Source: Intrasporangiaceae bacterium URHB0013 (lineage in GTDB: Bacteria; Actinomycetota; Actinomycetes; Actinomycetales; Dermatophilaceae). Taken from it: DNA of 64,000 nt. A model generated the notes under the pieces. It saw only the letters and a program-made list of their open reading frames with translations. It was not told where the DNA came from and made no database searches. Each line of letters begins with the position of its first letter. Position 1 is the first letter of the stretch. This document shows, piece after piece, positions 24,490 to 32,425 of the stretch. Both the position numbers and the translations under genes were made by a program. The stretch is taken from NCBI GenBank assembly GCA_000620545.1, contig JIBA01000013.1, forward strand, positions 1-64,000. The letters are read 5' to 3'.

Positions 24490-26487
24490 TCAGACGATCG
24501 TCAGCTTGACCGTGGTGCCCTTGGGCACGGATGTGCCGGCGGTGGGGCTCTGGGCACGGACCTTCTTCTCGAAGAGGTCACCGAAGGGGTACTGCTTGTC
24601 GACCGTCAGGCCCAGGTCTGTCAGCGTCTTCTCGGCCGCGACGTCCTGCTGGTCGACGACATCGGGAACCTGCACCATGACCGGCCCCTTGGACACGACG
24701 ACCTTCACGGCGTCGCCCCGGTGCAGGGTCCCCTTGTCAGGAGACTGCGACACGACCTGCCCTGCGGGCACGGCGTCGCTGTTGACGTCCTCGCCGCGCC
24801 GCACGGTGAGCCCGGCCTTGGTGATGGCTGCCGACGCCGCCTCGAACGACGCGCCCGTGACGACGGGCACCTCGATCGGCTCACGTCCCTTCGACACGAC
24901 GACGGACACGGCGGTGTTGCGCTTGACCGACGCGCCGGGGGCGGGATCCTGGGCGATGACGACGCCCTCGGGCACGGTCTCGCTCCAGTCCTCCGACCGG
25001 TCCCCGAGCCGGAGCGTCAGGGGAGACAGGACCGACCCGGCGCCACCGAGCCTGGTCCCGACGAGCTTCGGGACGGCATACCGCTCCTTGCCCTTGGAGA
25101 TGACGACACGGACCGTCGAGTCCTTGCCGAGCTCACTGCCCGCGCCGGGCTCGACGCGCAGGACGACGCCCTTGGCCCTGCCCTCGGAGAACTCCTCGAC
25201 CCTCTCGAGCGACAGGGACGCCTGCTGCAGCGCCACCTCGGCCCGCGCGATCGGCTGGCCGACCACGGTCGGCACGACGGTCGAACCTCCGGGTCCGGCC
25301 GTGAACCACCATCCGGCCAACGCGCCCCCGGCAACGACGAGGACCGCGGCGAGCCAGAGCGGCCACCGCCGCCGACGGTCGGGGCGGTGCCGACGGTCGA
25401 TCGGCATGGCCGCCGTGTGCTCGACGATGGGACCGTCGTCGTGGACGGGCAGTCCGGCGAGTGCAGCGCGTCCGACGTCGTTGGGCCGGGTGCGGTGGCG
25501 CTCGGAGCCAGCGGGGGCACCTGCTCGGCGCGGCCGATCGACGGGAGGGAGCTGCGACGTCGACGAGTCGGACGGCAGCAGCGCGGTCGTGGCGGGATCG
25601 GGCACGACCGCAGTCCCGCGCTCGTCGAGCTCGTCGGCCGACAGGCCTCGCCGCACCGCGCGCAGGGCGGTCACGAACGACGCGGCCGAGTCGAAACGGT
25701 CCTCGGGCTCCAGGGCCGTGGCGCGCGCGACGAGGGCGTCGAGCTCGGCCGGCACGGTGGGGACGACGGTGCTCGGCGTGACGATCGAGCCGTGGACGTG
25801 GTTGTAGGCGATCTGGATCGGTGTCGCGCCGGTGACGGCCTTGCGCCCGGTGAGCATCTCGAAGAGGAGCAGGCCCGCCGCGTACACGTCGCTGCGGGTG
25901 TCGGCGACGCCGCGCTCGACCTGCTCCGGGGAGAGGTAGGAGACGGTGCCGAGCAGGACGCCGGTCTGGCTCGTGGTGGCCTGGTTGGTGATCGCCCGGG
26001 CGAGCCCGAAGTCGGCGACCTTGACCTCGCCGTCGCGACGCACGATGACGTTCTCGGGCTTGACGTCGCGATGGATCATGCCCGCCACGTGGGCGGCCCG
26101 TAGCGCCAGCAGGATCGGCTCCAGGATGGCGAGCGCCTCGCGCGCCGTGAGGGGCGCCTCCTCGTGGATGACGTCGCGCAGGGTCTTGCCCTCGACGAGC
26201 TCCATGGCGAGGAAGACCTCGCCGGCGTCCTCTCCCTGGTCGAAGACGGCCACGACGTTGGGGTGGCTCAGTCGCGCGGCGGAGCGGGCTTCGGCGCGGA
26301 ACCGCTCGACGAAGACCTCGTCGGTCGCGAGCCCGGGGCGCATGATCTTCAGCGCCACCTCCCGGTCGAGGCGTTCGTCCAGCGCCACGTACACGGAGGC
26401 CATGCCTCCGTCTGCGAGGTGGGAGAGGATGCGGTACCGGCCGTCGATCACCCGACCGACGAGGGCGTCCGCCACGCTGGACGTCAC
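24490..26487 (-). CDS. pknL: PASTA-domain serine/threonine protein kinase
   Basis: A 665-residue receptor kinase. Residues ~15-280 are a Hanks-type kinase: LADGGMASVY glycine loop, Lys47 in VALKIM, HRDVKPENV catalytic loop and DFGLA. A ~90-residue juxtamembrane linker and one helix (WPLWLAAVLVVAGGALAGWWF, ~375-395) lead to four extracellular PASTA repeats, which in the family bind peptidoglycan fragments. I call it pknL from synteny with DAHP synthase, the Rv2175c-like gene and a polyprenyl synthetase; however, mycobacterial PknL lacks PASTA domains, so PknB-like is a fair alternative. Start GTG 26487, leaderless. Confidence 0.88.
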   Translation of the reverse strand: MTSSVADALVGRVIDGRYRILSHLADGGMASVYVALDERLDREVALKIMRPGLATDEVFVERFRAEARSAARLSHPNVVAVFDQGEDAGEVFLAMELVEGKTLRDVIHEEAPLTAREALAILEPILLALRAAHVAGMIHRDVKPENVIVRRDGEVKVADFGLARAITNQATTSQTGVLLGTVSYLSPEQVERGVADTRSDVYAAGLLLFEMLTGRKAVTGATPIQIAYNHVHGSIVTPSTVVPTVPAELDALVARATALEPEDRFDSAASFVTALRAVRRGLSADELDERGTAVVPDPATTALLPSDSSTSQLPPVDRPRRAGAPAGSERHRTRPNDVGRAALAGLPVHDDGPIVEHTAAMPIDRRHRPDRRRRWPLWLAAVLVVAGGALAGWWFTAGPGGSTVVPTVVGQPIARAEVALQQASLSLERVEEFSEGRAKGVVLRVEPGAGSELGKDSTVRVVISKGKERYAVPKLVGTRLGGAGSVLSPLTLRLGDRSEDWSETVPEGVVIAQDPAPGASVKRNTAVSVVVSKGREPIEVPVVTGASFEAASAAITKAGLTVRRGEDVNSDAVPAGQVVSQSPDKGTLHRGDAVKVVVSKGPVMVQVPDVVDQQDVAAEKTLTDLGLTVDKQYPFGDLFEKKVRAQSPTAGTSVPKGTTVKLTIV

Positions 26488-26493
26488 GGGCAG

Positions 26494-26499
26494 AGTTTA
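26494..26499 (-). promoter_or_regulatory. -10 box (TAAACT) of the PASTA kinase gene, leaderless
   Basis: Minus-strand TAAACT is followed by CTGCCC and the GTG start at 26487. This is one of the best -10 matches in the window. Confidence 0.6.
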
Positions 26500-26654
26500 C
26501 GGGCTGAGCCCGTGCATCCTGCGGAGGCCAGCCGCAGCGGAGGCCCGCGGTGCGGGCGCGCTGCCCGCCCGTGGGCGCGCCAGGTCGTGGTCACCGCGAG
26601 ACCTCCGCAAGGTGCTCGGCGTTCGAGCAGGAGCGCCGGGGGACCACCCCGGCG

Positions 26655-26718
26655 GACGGCCCGAGACGGCCCGAGACGGCCCGAGACGGCCCGAGACGGC
26701 CCGAGACGGCCTGAGACG
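26655..26718. repeat. 10-bp tandem repeat, five exact copies plus partial ends
   Basis: CCGAGACGGC is repeated exactly five times (26661-26710), with degenerate copies at both ends. It lies in the 244-bp gap between the kinase start and the LysM gene end. The unit length is close to one helical turn, so identical faces are presented repeatedly on the DNA. Confidence 0.9.
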
Positions 26719-26731
26719 CGGAGCGGCTCCC

Positions 26732-27907
26732 TCAGAGTCGGTCGTAGACGGCCAGGATGTTGGCCACGTACTTCTTCGTGTCCTCGTACATGCCCTTGGT
26801 CCGAACCGAGTAGAGCCCCTGGTAGTAGCCGGCGATGGCCTGCTCGCGCGAGTCGGCGGTGGCCTGGAGGGCGCGGATGATGAGGACGCCGCCGGTGATG
26901 TTGTCCTGCGTGTCGTAGCGGTCGAGCGTCCGGCCCGCGAGCTGGGACGCCCACGTCTGGGCGACCGGCATCAGCTGCATGACGCCGACCGCGTTGGTGT
27001 AGGAGACGGCGCGCTGGTACCACCCCGACTCGAGGTAGCCGATGGCGAGGGCGAGCTTCGGGTCGACGCCGTGCCGGGTCGCGGTCGCGCGGACCATCGC
27101 GGCGGTCTCGGTGCGGGTGGGCACGTCCATGGCCGCGAGCTTCGCCTTGCTCTCGGCGACGGCCTGCGCCGTCTTGCTGGGGTACTGGTAGCCCGGCGCG
27201 GGGGCCGGTGCGGGGGCCGGCGTCGTCGGCGCGGGGGCCGAGACGGTGCCGGGGATGACGATCTTCTGCCCCACGTAGATGCGGCTTGCGTCGGCCAGCT
27301 TGTTGGCCGCGAGCAGTTTGGTCAGCGACACGCCGTGGCGCTGCGCGATGACGCTCATGCTGTCGCCGGCCTTGACGACGTAGATGGAGCCGGCACCGCT
27401 CGGCGTCGTCGGTCCCGTGGCCGGCGCGGAGGGCTTCGGCGTGGAGGGCTTCGGCGTGGCAGGTGCCTTGGCACCCGGGACGCTGATCCGGTGCCCGACG
27501 AAGATGAGTCCGGCGTTGGCGAGCCGGTTCGCGGCGAGGAGCTTGGTCAGCGACAACCCGTACCGCTTGGCGATCCCGCTCATCGTCTCGCCCGCGCGGA
27601 CCACGTGGATGACGGTGGCGGTCGTGCTGGCCGGACGGGCCGCCGCCGGTGTCGACGTGGCGGACCTCGTCGGGGTCGCCGACGGACGGCCGGGGACAAG
27701 CAGCTTCTGCCCGGGGTGGATCAGCGCACCGCCACCGGCCAGCCGGTTCTTCTCGACGATCGCCTGGATCGTCGTGTGGTTGGCGATGGCAAGGTGCCAG
27801 AGCGTGTCACCCGGTCGGACCGTGACGGTCTTCCACGGGGTGGCGGCCACGGGGGCCACGGCAGCGTGTGCGGGCAGCGCGAGCGCGGCGACGTCGGCGA
27901 AGGGCAT
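26732..27907 (-). CDS. LysM-repeat lytic transglycosylase
   Basis: A 391-residue cell-wall protein. Three LysM modules (VTVRPGDTLWHLAIANHTT, HVVRAGETMSGIAKRYGLS, YVVKAGDSMSVIAQRHGVS) bind peptidoglycan and are separated by Pro/Thr/Ala linkers. A C-terminal SLT-type transglycosylase domain has the catalytic Glu in IGYLESGWYQRAVS and the NAVGVMQLMPVAQTWA motif. The N-terminus (MPFADVAALALPAHAAVAPVAA) looks like a signal peptide but lacks the usual positive residues; no upstream in-frame ATG or GTG is available. It lies beside a PASTA kinase, a sensible partner for wall remodelling. Confidence 0.9.
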   Translation of the reverse strand: MPFADVAALALPAHAAVAPVAATPWKTVTVRPGDTLWHLAIANHTTIQAIVEKNRLAGGGALIHPGQKLLVPGRPSATPTRSATSTPAAARPASTTATVIHVVRAGETMSGIAKRYGLSLTKLLAANRLANAGLIFVGHRISVPGAKAPATPKPSTPKPSAPATGPTTPSGAGSIYVVKAGDSMSVIAQRHGVSLTKLLAANKLADASRIYVGQKIVIPGTVSAPAPTTPAPAPAPAPGYQYPSKTAQAVAESKAKLAAMDVPTRTETAAMVRATATRHGVDPKLALAIGYLESGWYQRAVSYTNAVGVMQLMPVAQTWASQLAGRTLDRYDTQDNITGGVLIIRALQATADSREQAIAGYYQGLYSVRTKGMYEDTKKYVANILAVYDRL

Positions 27908-28252
27908 GAGGTGGAGTCCTTTCCTGGAGCCCGAGCTGAGTTCGAGAGCGTGGAGGGGCCGTTCGGAAGGGTGCGGTCGCGGGTTGCGGGTGCTTCCCGG
28001 GTGCCGGAGGAGTCACCCATGGTGCTGTGTGAGTTTCCTGTGGCGGCTGTGAGCGGAGTGGCGCCTGTGACGATAGCGCATAATTGAGCACTAAAGTATA
28101 AATACAGCGGTGTAATTCGTTCTCGTCGGGCAGGTGCGGCCCCGCTGCGCCCAGGCAGGCCCTGCCGGTGTCCGCTCGACGTCCGCGCGCTGCTCACCGA
28201 ACGAGCGGAGCCGGTGGGCTGACCGGCAGCGACGGTGGCAGACTCTTGCCCT
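27908..28252. other. 345-bp divergent regulatory region with an AT-rich core
   Basis: Between the LysM gene (minus) and the Rv2175c-like gene (plus). Bases 28080-28117 are strikingly AT-rich for this genome. Minus-strand TATACT at 28095-28100 is the closest match to a consensus -10 in the window and would give the LysM gene a leader of about 180 nt. No riboswitch motif could be recognised in that leader. Confidence 0.55.
28095..28100 (-). promoter_or_regulatory. Candidate -10 box (TATACT) for the LysM transglycosylase
   Basis: TATACT on the minus strand, inside the AT-rich segment, with no clear -35. The implied 5' leader is about 180 nt long. Confidence 0.45.
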
Positions 28253-28651
28253 GTGAGCGAGACCCCTGAAGCGCAGCCCGACGTGCCCACCTCCCGCGAC
28301 CTCGAGTCGCTCGTCGGGGAGTGGCTGACCGTTCCCGACGCCGCCGAGCGGCTCGGCGTCCCGCTGTCGCAGGTGCGTCAGCTCATCGCCGACCGTGAGG
28401 TCCTCGCCGCCCGCATCGGCGAGCGCCGGGTCACGGCCATCCCCGCCAAGTTCTTCTCTGAGACCGGTCCACGCCCGGAGCTGCGCGGCACCTTCACCGT
28501 CCTCGCCGACGGCGGCATGAACGACGACGAGATCATCGAGTGGCTGCACACTCCTGACGAGACCCTGCCTGTCGAGGGCGCGCCCATCGACGCGATGCTG
28601 GCGGGGCACAAGACGGAGATCCGGCGCCGCGCGCAGGAGCTCGCCTTCTGA
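28253..28651 (+). CDS. Rv2175c-like winged-helix DNA-binding protein
   Basis: A 132-residue cytoplasmic protein. The core EWLTVPDAAERLGVPLSQVRQLIADREVLAARIGERRVTAIPAKFF is an excisionase-like helix-turn-helix, and the C-terminal half matches the Rv2175c family. In Mycobacterium tuberculosis, Rv2175c is a substrate of PknL that loses DNA binding when phosphorylated on an N-terminal Thr. Here the short N-terminus also has candidate Thr residues (SETPE, DVPTSRD), and the kinase gene is 1.8 kb away. Start GTG 28253; an in-frame GTG at 28235 is less likely. Confidence 0.88.
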   Translation: MSETPEAQPDVPTSRDLESLVGEWLTVPDAAERLGVPLSQVRQLIADREVLAARIGERRVTAIPAKFFSETGPRPELRGTFTVLADGGMNDDEIIEWLHTPDETLPVEGAPIDAMLAGHKTEIRRRAQELAF

Positions 28652-28667
28652 GGCGCCCCGGCGCCTC
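28650..28667. terminator. Short GC hairpin overlapping the Rv2175c-like stop codon
   Basis: GAGGCGCC and GGCGCCTC pair perfectly around CC. There is no T-run. It lies in the convergent gap before the polyprenyl synthetase. Confidence 0.45.
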
Positions 28668-28734
28668 GTGACGCCTTAGATGGGCCGCTGACCGCTCCCC
28701 ACCGTCCGCTGGCGTATGCCGTGTGGCCCGTTGG

Positions 28735-29841
28735 TCAGGACCGGCGGGCTGTCGAGACCGCGATGAGCGACTCGAGGACCTCGAGCGCCGACGCCTCGTA
28801 GGACCCCGTGGCGCGCGCCCGTTCGACCGCGCGGCAGGCCTCGCCCGCCAGAGCCGTGATGAGGCTCTCGACCCGGTCGACCGCGCCGGTGTCCACGAGG
28901 ATTCGGCGGATCGCCTCGACGCCGGCGAGGTCGAGGTCCTCGCGCCCGAGAAGGCTCTCGACGGTCTCCCGATCGGTGTCGGTCGCCACATCGAGCGCGT
29001 GGGCGACGAGCACGGTGCGCTTCCCCTCGCGCAGGTCGTCACCCGCGGGCTTGCCGGTGGCCTCGGGGTCGCCGAAGACACCGAGCAGGTCGTCACGCAG
29101 CTGGAACGCCTCACCGAGCGCGAGGCCGTAGTCCGACAGCGGCCCGAGCGAGCCGTCGGGCGCGCCACCGACGAGCGCGCCGATGAGCAACGGGTGCTCG
29201 ATGGTGTACTTCGCGCTCTTGAAGCGGATCACCTTGCGGGCCGAGGCGATCCGCGCCTCGAGGTCGAGTCCGTCCCAGCCACGGGCAGACTCGAGAAGGT
29301 CGAGGAACTGGCCACCCATCAGCTGCGTGCGCATCGAGTCGAAGAGACGGCGACCGCGCGCGAGCTCGTCGACGGGCAGGCCACACGTCGCGTAGAGCTC
29401 GTCGCACCACGTCAGGCACAGGTCGCCGGCAAGGATCGCGGTGCCCTCGCCGAACCGGTCGGCGTCGCCCGCCCAGCCACGCGCCTGGTGCAGCGAGGCG
29501 ACGGCGCGGTGAGCGGACGGCATACCTCGTCGGGTGTCGCTGCGGTCCATGACGTCGTCGTGGAGCAGGGCGGCGCCCTGGAAGAACTCCATGCTCGCGG
29601 CGAGGCGCACGAGGGAGTCGGAGTCGGCGCCGCCGGCGGCACGGTAGCCCCAGTAGAGGAAGCCGGCGCGCAGTCCCTTGCCCCCGCTCAGCAGACCGGA
29701 CACGGCCGACACGAGCGGGGCGGTCTCCTCGCCGATCGCGCTGAGCGACTGCGTGGCCCCGGCGATCTGCCCGTCGATCGCCTGCTGCACCCGACGGCGC
29801 AGCACGCCGAGGTCGGTGGGGGTCTGCACGGGTTCCTCCAT
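28735..29841 (-). CDS. Polyprenyl diphosphate synthase (IdsA type)
   Basis: A trans-isoprenyl diphosphate synthase of about 364-368 residues that condenses isopentenyl diphosphate onto an allylic primer. The first Asp-rich motif is HDDVMDRSDTRRG (about residue 96) and the second is RDDLLGVFGDPEATGK (about residue 249); GGKGLRAGFLYWGY and FKSAKYTIEHPL are also typical. Product length (geranylgeranyl or longer) cannot be fixed. Two starts are possible: ATG 29841, or GTG 29829, which has GGAGG (within the first codons of the longer form) 5 nt upstream and is the better choice. Synteny with idsA2 near pknL supports the assignment. Confidence 0.9.
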   Translation of the reverse strand: MEEPVQTPTDLGVLRRRVQQAIDGQIAGATQSLSAIGEETAPLVSAVSGLLSGGKGLRAGFLYWGYRAAGGADSDSLVRLAASMEFFQGAALLHDDVMDRSDTRRGMPSAHRAVASLHQARGWAGDADRFGEGTAILAGDLCLTWCDELYATCGLPVDELARGRRLFDSMRTQLMGGQFLDLLESARGWDGLDLEARIASARKVIRFKSAKYTIEHPLLIGALVGGAPDGSLGPLSDYGLALGEAFQLRDDLLGVFGDPEATGKPAGDDLREGKRTVLVAHALDVATDTDRETVESLLGREDLDLAGVEAIRRILVDTGAVDRVESLITALAGEACRAVERARATGSYEASALEVLESLIAVSTARRS

Positions 29842-29922
29842 CGAGTCGCGGGAATCGTGGTCAGCCTACGCGGCGGGCCGGTCGGCCTGTGAACAGCCCA
29901 CACACCGTGGGCGGGGTCGGCC

Positions 29923-29928
29923 TAGGGT
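29923..29928 (+). promoter_or_regulatory. -10 box (TAGGGT) of metF, leaderless
   Basis: TAGGGT is followed by 7 nt and the ATG at 29936. Confidence 0.55.
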
Positions 29929-29935
29929 GTGCGGC

Positions 29936-30844
29936 ATGGCACACGGCACGGCATCCTCGATGGCGCGGGCGGAGCGGTTCACGCGGTCCATCCCGGCGAT
30001 GATCGAGGCCGACAACCCGACGTTCAGCTTCGAGTTCTTCCCGCCCAAGGACGACGCGTCCGAGGCGCAGCTCTGGGACGCCATCCGCCGCCTCGAGAAG
30101 GTCTCGCCGAGCTTCGTCTCGATCACCTACGGCGCCGGTGGCAGCACCCGCGACCGCACCGTGCGCCTCACCCAGCGCGTCCTCGAGGCGACCTCGCTGA
30201 CGCCCATGGCGCACCTGACGTGTGTCGGTCACTCGGTCGCCGAGCTGCGCGGCATCGTCGGGTCGTATGCCGCGGCCGGCGTCCGCAACATCCTGGCCCT
30301 GCGCGGTGACCCCCAGGGCGGCCTCGGCCAGCCGTGGGTCGCGCACCCCGAGGGCCTCGACCACGCCGACGAGCTCGTCGCCCTGGTCCGTGGGCTCGGT
30401 GACTTCACGGTCGGGGTGGCGGCCTTCCCCGACGGCCACCCCGAGTCGGGCGACATCAGCGAGGACGCCGAGACGCTCATCCGCAAGGAGCGGGCCGGCG
30501 CGCAGTTCGCGATCACCCAGATGGTCTTCGACGTCGACAACTACCTGCGGCTGCGAGACGAGCTGGTCCGGCGCGGCTCGCGGCTCCCCGTCGTCCCGGC
30601 CATCATGCCGATCACCAATGCGCGTCAGGTCGTGCGCATGGCGCAGCTCGCGGGACAGCCGATGCCGACAGCGGTCACCGACCGCCTCGAGCGCCACGGT
30701 GACGACGTCGCAGGCGTGCGCGCCGAGGGCATGGCCATCGCCACCGAGTCGTCGCGCCGCCTGCTCGACGAGGGCGCCCCGGGCATCCACTTCATCACGA
30801 TGAACCGCTCGTCGGCGACGCTCGAGGTCTTCGGCAACCTCTGA
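29936..30844 (+). CDS. metF: 5,10-methylenetetrahydrofolate reductase
   Basis: A 302-residue flavoenzyme that reduces methylene-THF to methyl-THF for methionine synthesis. The catalytic Glu lies in FSFEFFPPKD; SITYGAGGSTRDRT, HLTCVGHS, NILALRGDP and GAQFAITQMVFD are the FAD and folate contacts of the TIM-barrel family. Only the catalytic domain is present, as in bacteria generally. I chose ATG 29936, which lies 7 nt after a TAGGGT -10 box; an internal ATG (MARAERF) about ten codons later is possible. It is divergent from the polyprenyl synthase. Confidence 0.95.
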   Translation: MAHGTASSMARAERFTRSIPAMIEADNPTFSFEFFPPKDDASEAQLWDAIRRLEKVSPSFVSITYGAGGSTRDRTVRLTQRVLEATSLTPMAHLTCVGHSVAELRGIVGSYAAAGVRNILALRGDPQGGLGQPWVAHPEGLDHADELVALVRGLGDFTVGVAAFPDGHPESGDISEDAETLIRKERAGAQFAITQMVFDVDNYLRLRDELVRRGSRLPVVPAIMPITNARQVVRMAQLAGQPMPTAVTDRLERHGDDVAGVRAEGMAIATESSRRLLDEGAPGIHFITMNRSSATLEVFGNL

Positions 30845-30902
30845 CCCCCGCCGACGCCCTGCCTGCGGATCAGCCTGCGGTGGTGTCGTCCTGGCAACCT
30901 CC

Positions 30903-31010
30903 GACGCAGACTGTCCCGCACCTTGATGGAGTCGTCGTCTGCCCGGCTCCGACGCACACTGATCCGCAGCTTGATCGAGTCGGTCGACTGGCTGCGGATC
31001 AGTCTGCGTC
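30903..31010. repeat. 48-bp direct repeats ending in a 20-bp hairpin
   Basis: Two related 48-bp segments start at 30903 and 30951 (both GACGCA.ACTG). The second begins a stem-loop: GACGCACACTGATCCGCAGC pairs with 30991-31010 with a single mismatch around a 20-nt loop. It occupies the convergent gap between metF and the secreted protein gene and could serve as a terminator for both. Confidence 0.75.
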
Positions 31011-31018
31011 TGGGACCG

Positions 31019-31576
31019 TCAGGTCGTGGCCGAGGGCGTGGCCGTGCTCTCCGGCGTCGTCGTGGACCCGCCCTGCTGGCCTTCCGCGCCGTCGGCGTCG
31101 CGGTCCCCGCTGCGGCTGCCTGGTCCACCCGAGCCACCAGGCCGACCTGATCCGCCGGGTCCGCCCTCCTGGACGGCCGTCACGGTGAAGCTCGCGTCGA
31201 CCTGGACCGTGACGTGGGTGCCGTCGGCGCGCACCATGTGCGCCTCGTAGACGCCGTCCGAGTCGGTCTCGACGCGCTCGATCGTCGCGGTCGGCTCCTT
31301 GGCCTTGGCGGCAGCGGTCACCTTGGCAGCGATGTCGCCCGTGAGCAGCTTCTCGTCGGAGCGCGTCGGCCTGCTCGGGTCGGTGTTGCCGTTGCCCTTC
31401 AGGTCCGGGCCGCCGCCCGCGCCCTCGCCGAGCTGCCCGTATGTGCCGCCGGTCCCGGAGCTCGTGCTGCCGGTGCTGCCCGTCTCGTCCGCGCTGGCGA
31501 GCGCGGCCCCGCCGAGCGCCAGCGCTGATGCAGCCAGGATGCCGGCGCCTGCCAGCGCGATGGTCTTGTTCCTCAT
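31019..31576 (-). CDS. Secreted PepSY-like protein
   Basis: A 185-residue exported protein. The N-terminus MRNKTIALAGAGILAASALALGGAALASA is a clear Sec signal peptide. A Gly/Ser linker leads to a domain (residues ~75-135: DIAAKVTAAAKAKEPTATIERVETDSDGVYEAHMVRADGTHVTVQVD) with the alternating pattern of PepSY domains, proposed peptidase inhibitors. The C-terminus is a Gly/Pro/Ser/Thr-rich tail. A GGAGGGG ribosome binding site precedes ATG 31576. Function unknown. Confidence 0.82.
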   Translation of the reverse strand: MRNKTIALAGAGILAASALALGGAALASADETGSTGSTSSGTGGTYGQLGEGAGGGPDLKGNGNTDPSRPTRSDEKLLTGDIAAKVTAAAKAKEPTATIERVETDSDGVYEAHMVRADGTHVTVQVDASFTVTAVQEGGPGGSGRPGGSGGPGSRSGDRDADGAEGQQGGSTTTPESTATPSATT

Positions 31577-31726
31577 GCGTTCCCCTCCTTCGATGGACTG
31601 GCCTCGTGCCAGCTGTGTCCACCGTCGGGACGGGCCCTGTGGTCACGCTCTCGTGCGCGTGGGGAAGTCCTGTGAGGTGGGCGCCGACCTGTGATCGACG
31701 CCTGGGTGGGCCACCCGGAAGGAGGG

Positions 31727-32425
31727 TCAGGTCTCCTGGTCGAAGGGTCGCTCGAGCCGTTCTTCGGCATGGGCCGGCGACGACGGTTGAGGTGCCACCG
31801 GCCCGGTTCGCCGCTGGCGCTCGGACGGCACGGCGATGCCCCTGCGTTCGCCCCACGCGTCGTAGCGACGCTTGTAGCGGCGGATGCGACTGGCCAGCTT
31901 GTAGACGAGGAAGGCGCCGAGCACGAGGAGGAGCAGGGCGATGGTCGCTGCCCACCACGGGTGCGCGATGGCGAGGGCGGTGACACCGGTGACCGTGACG
32001 TCCTCGGTGGTGCTGACGAGGACGTTGCTCGCCGGCTCGGGGGAGGTGTTGACGGCCGCGCGCAGACCGGCCTTGATGCCGTGCGAGATGAGAGCCGTCA
32101 CCCCGCCCGTGGCCGCGCCGATGGCAGCGTCGAGGCTCGCCGTGTCGTGGCCGATGAGGTAGCCGATCGTCGCGCCGACCGCTGGTCTGACGATCGTGTG
32201 CACCGAGTCCCAGACGGAGTCGACGTAGGGGATCTTGTCGGCGAGCATCTCGACCACGAAGAGGATGCCGGCGGCGATGAGCACGTCGGTGCGGGCCAGC
32301 GCGTTGGGTATCTGGCTGAGGCCCCAGATCTTGTCGGCGAGTCCGAGGACGAGCACGACGGCGTATGCGTTGATGCCGCTGCCCCACCCGGTGGTGAAGG
32401 CCATGGGGATGAGTTCGGCGCCCAC
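31727..32425 (-). CDS. DUF4126 domain membrane protein
   Basis: A 232-residue membrane protein. The segment GWGSGINAYAVVLVLGLADKI, the following helices and VEMLADKIPYVDSVWDSVHTIVRPAVGA match the DUF4126 family, of unknown function. It has about five hydrophobic segments, the last (WWAATIALLLLVLGAFLVYKLA) followed by a basic cytoplasmic tail of ~60 residues. Start GTG 32425 with GAAGGAG upstream. It is probably in the same direction as the PepSY gene, 150 bp apart, but whether they form an operon is unclear. Confidence 0.85.
   Translation of the reverse strand: MGAELIPMAFTTGWGSGINAYAVVLVLGLADKIWGLSQIPNALARTDVLIAAGILFVVEMLADKIPYVDSVWDSVHTIVRPAVGATIGYLIGHDTASLDAAIGAATGGVTALISHGIKAGLRAAVNTSPEPASNVLVSTTEDVTVTGVTALAIAHPWWAATIALLLLVLGAFLVYKLASRIRRYKRRYDAWGERRGIAVPSERQRRTGPVAPQPSSPAHAEERLERPFDQET

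Noticed and set aside
27908-28095. c-di-AMP (ydaO) riboswitch in the LysM leader
   Set aside because: Expected conserved blocks such as GGGGUGAAU and CCGUCAGCUAACC are not present; only a loose GGGTGACTCC was seen.
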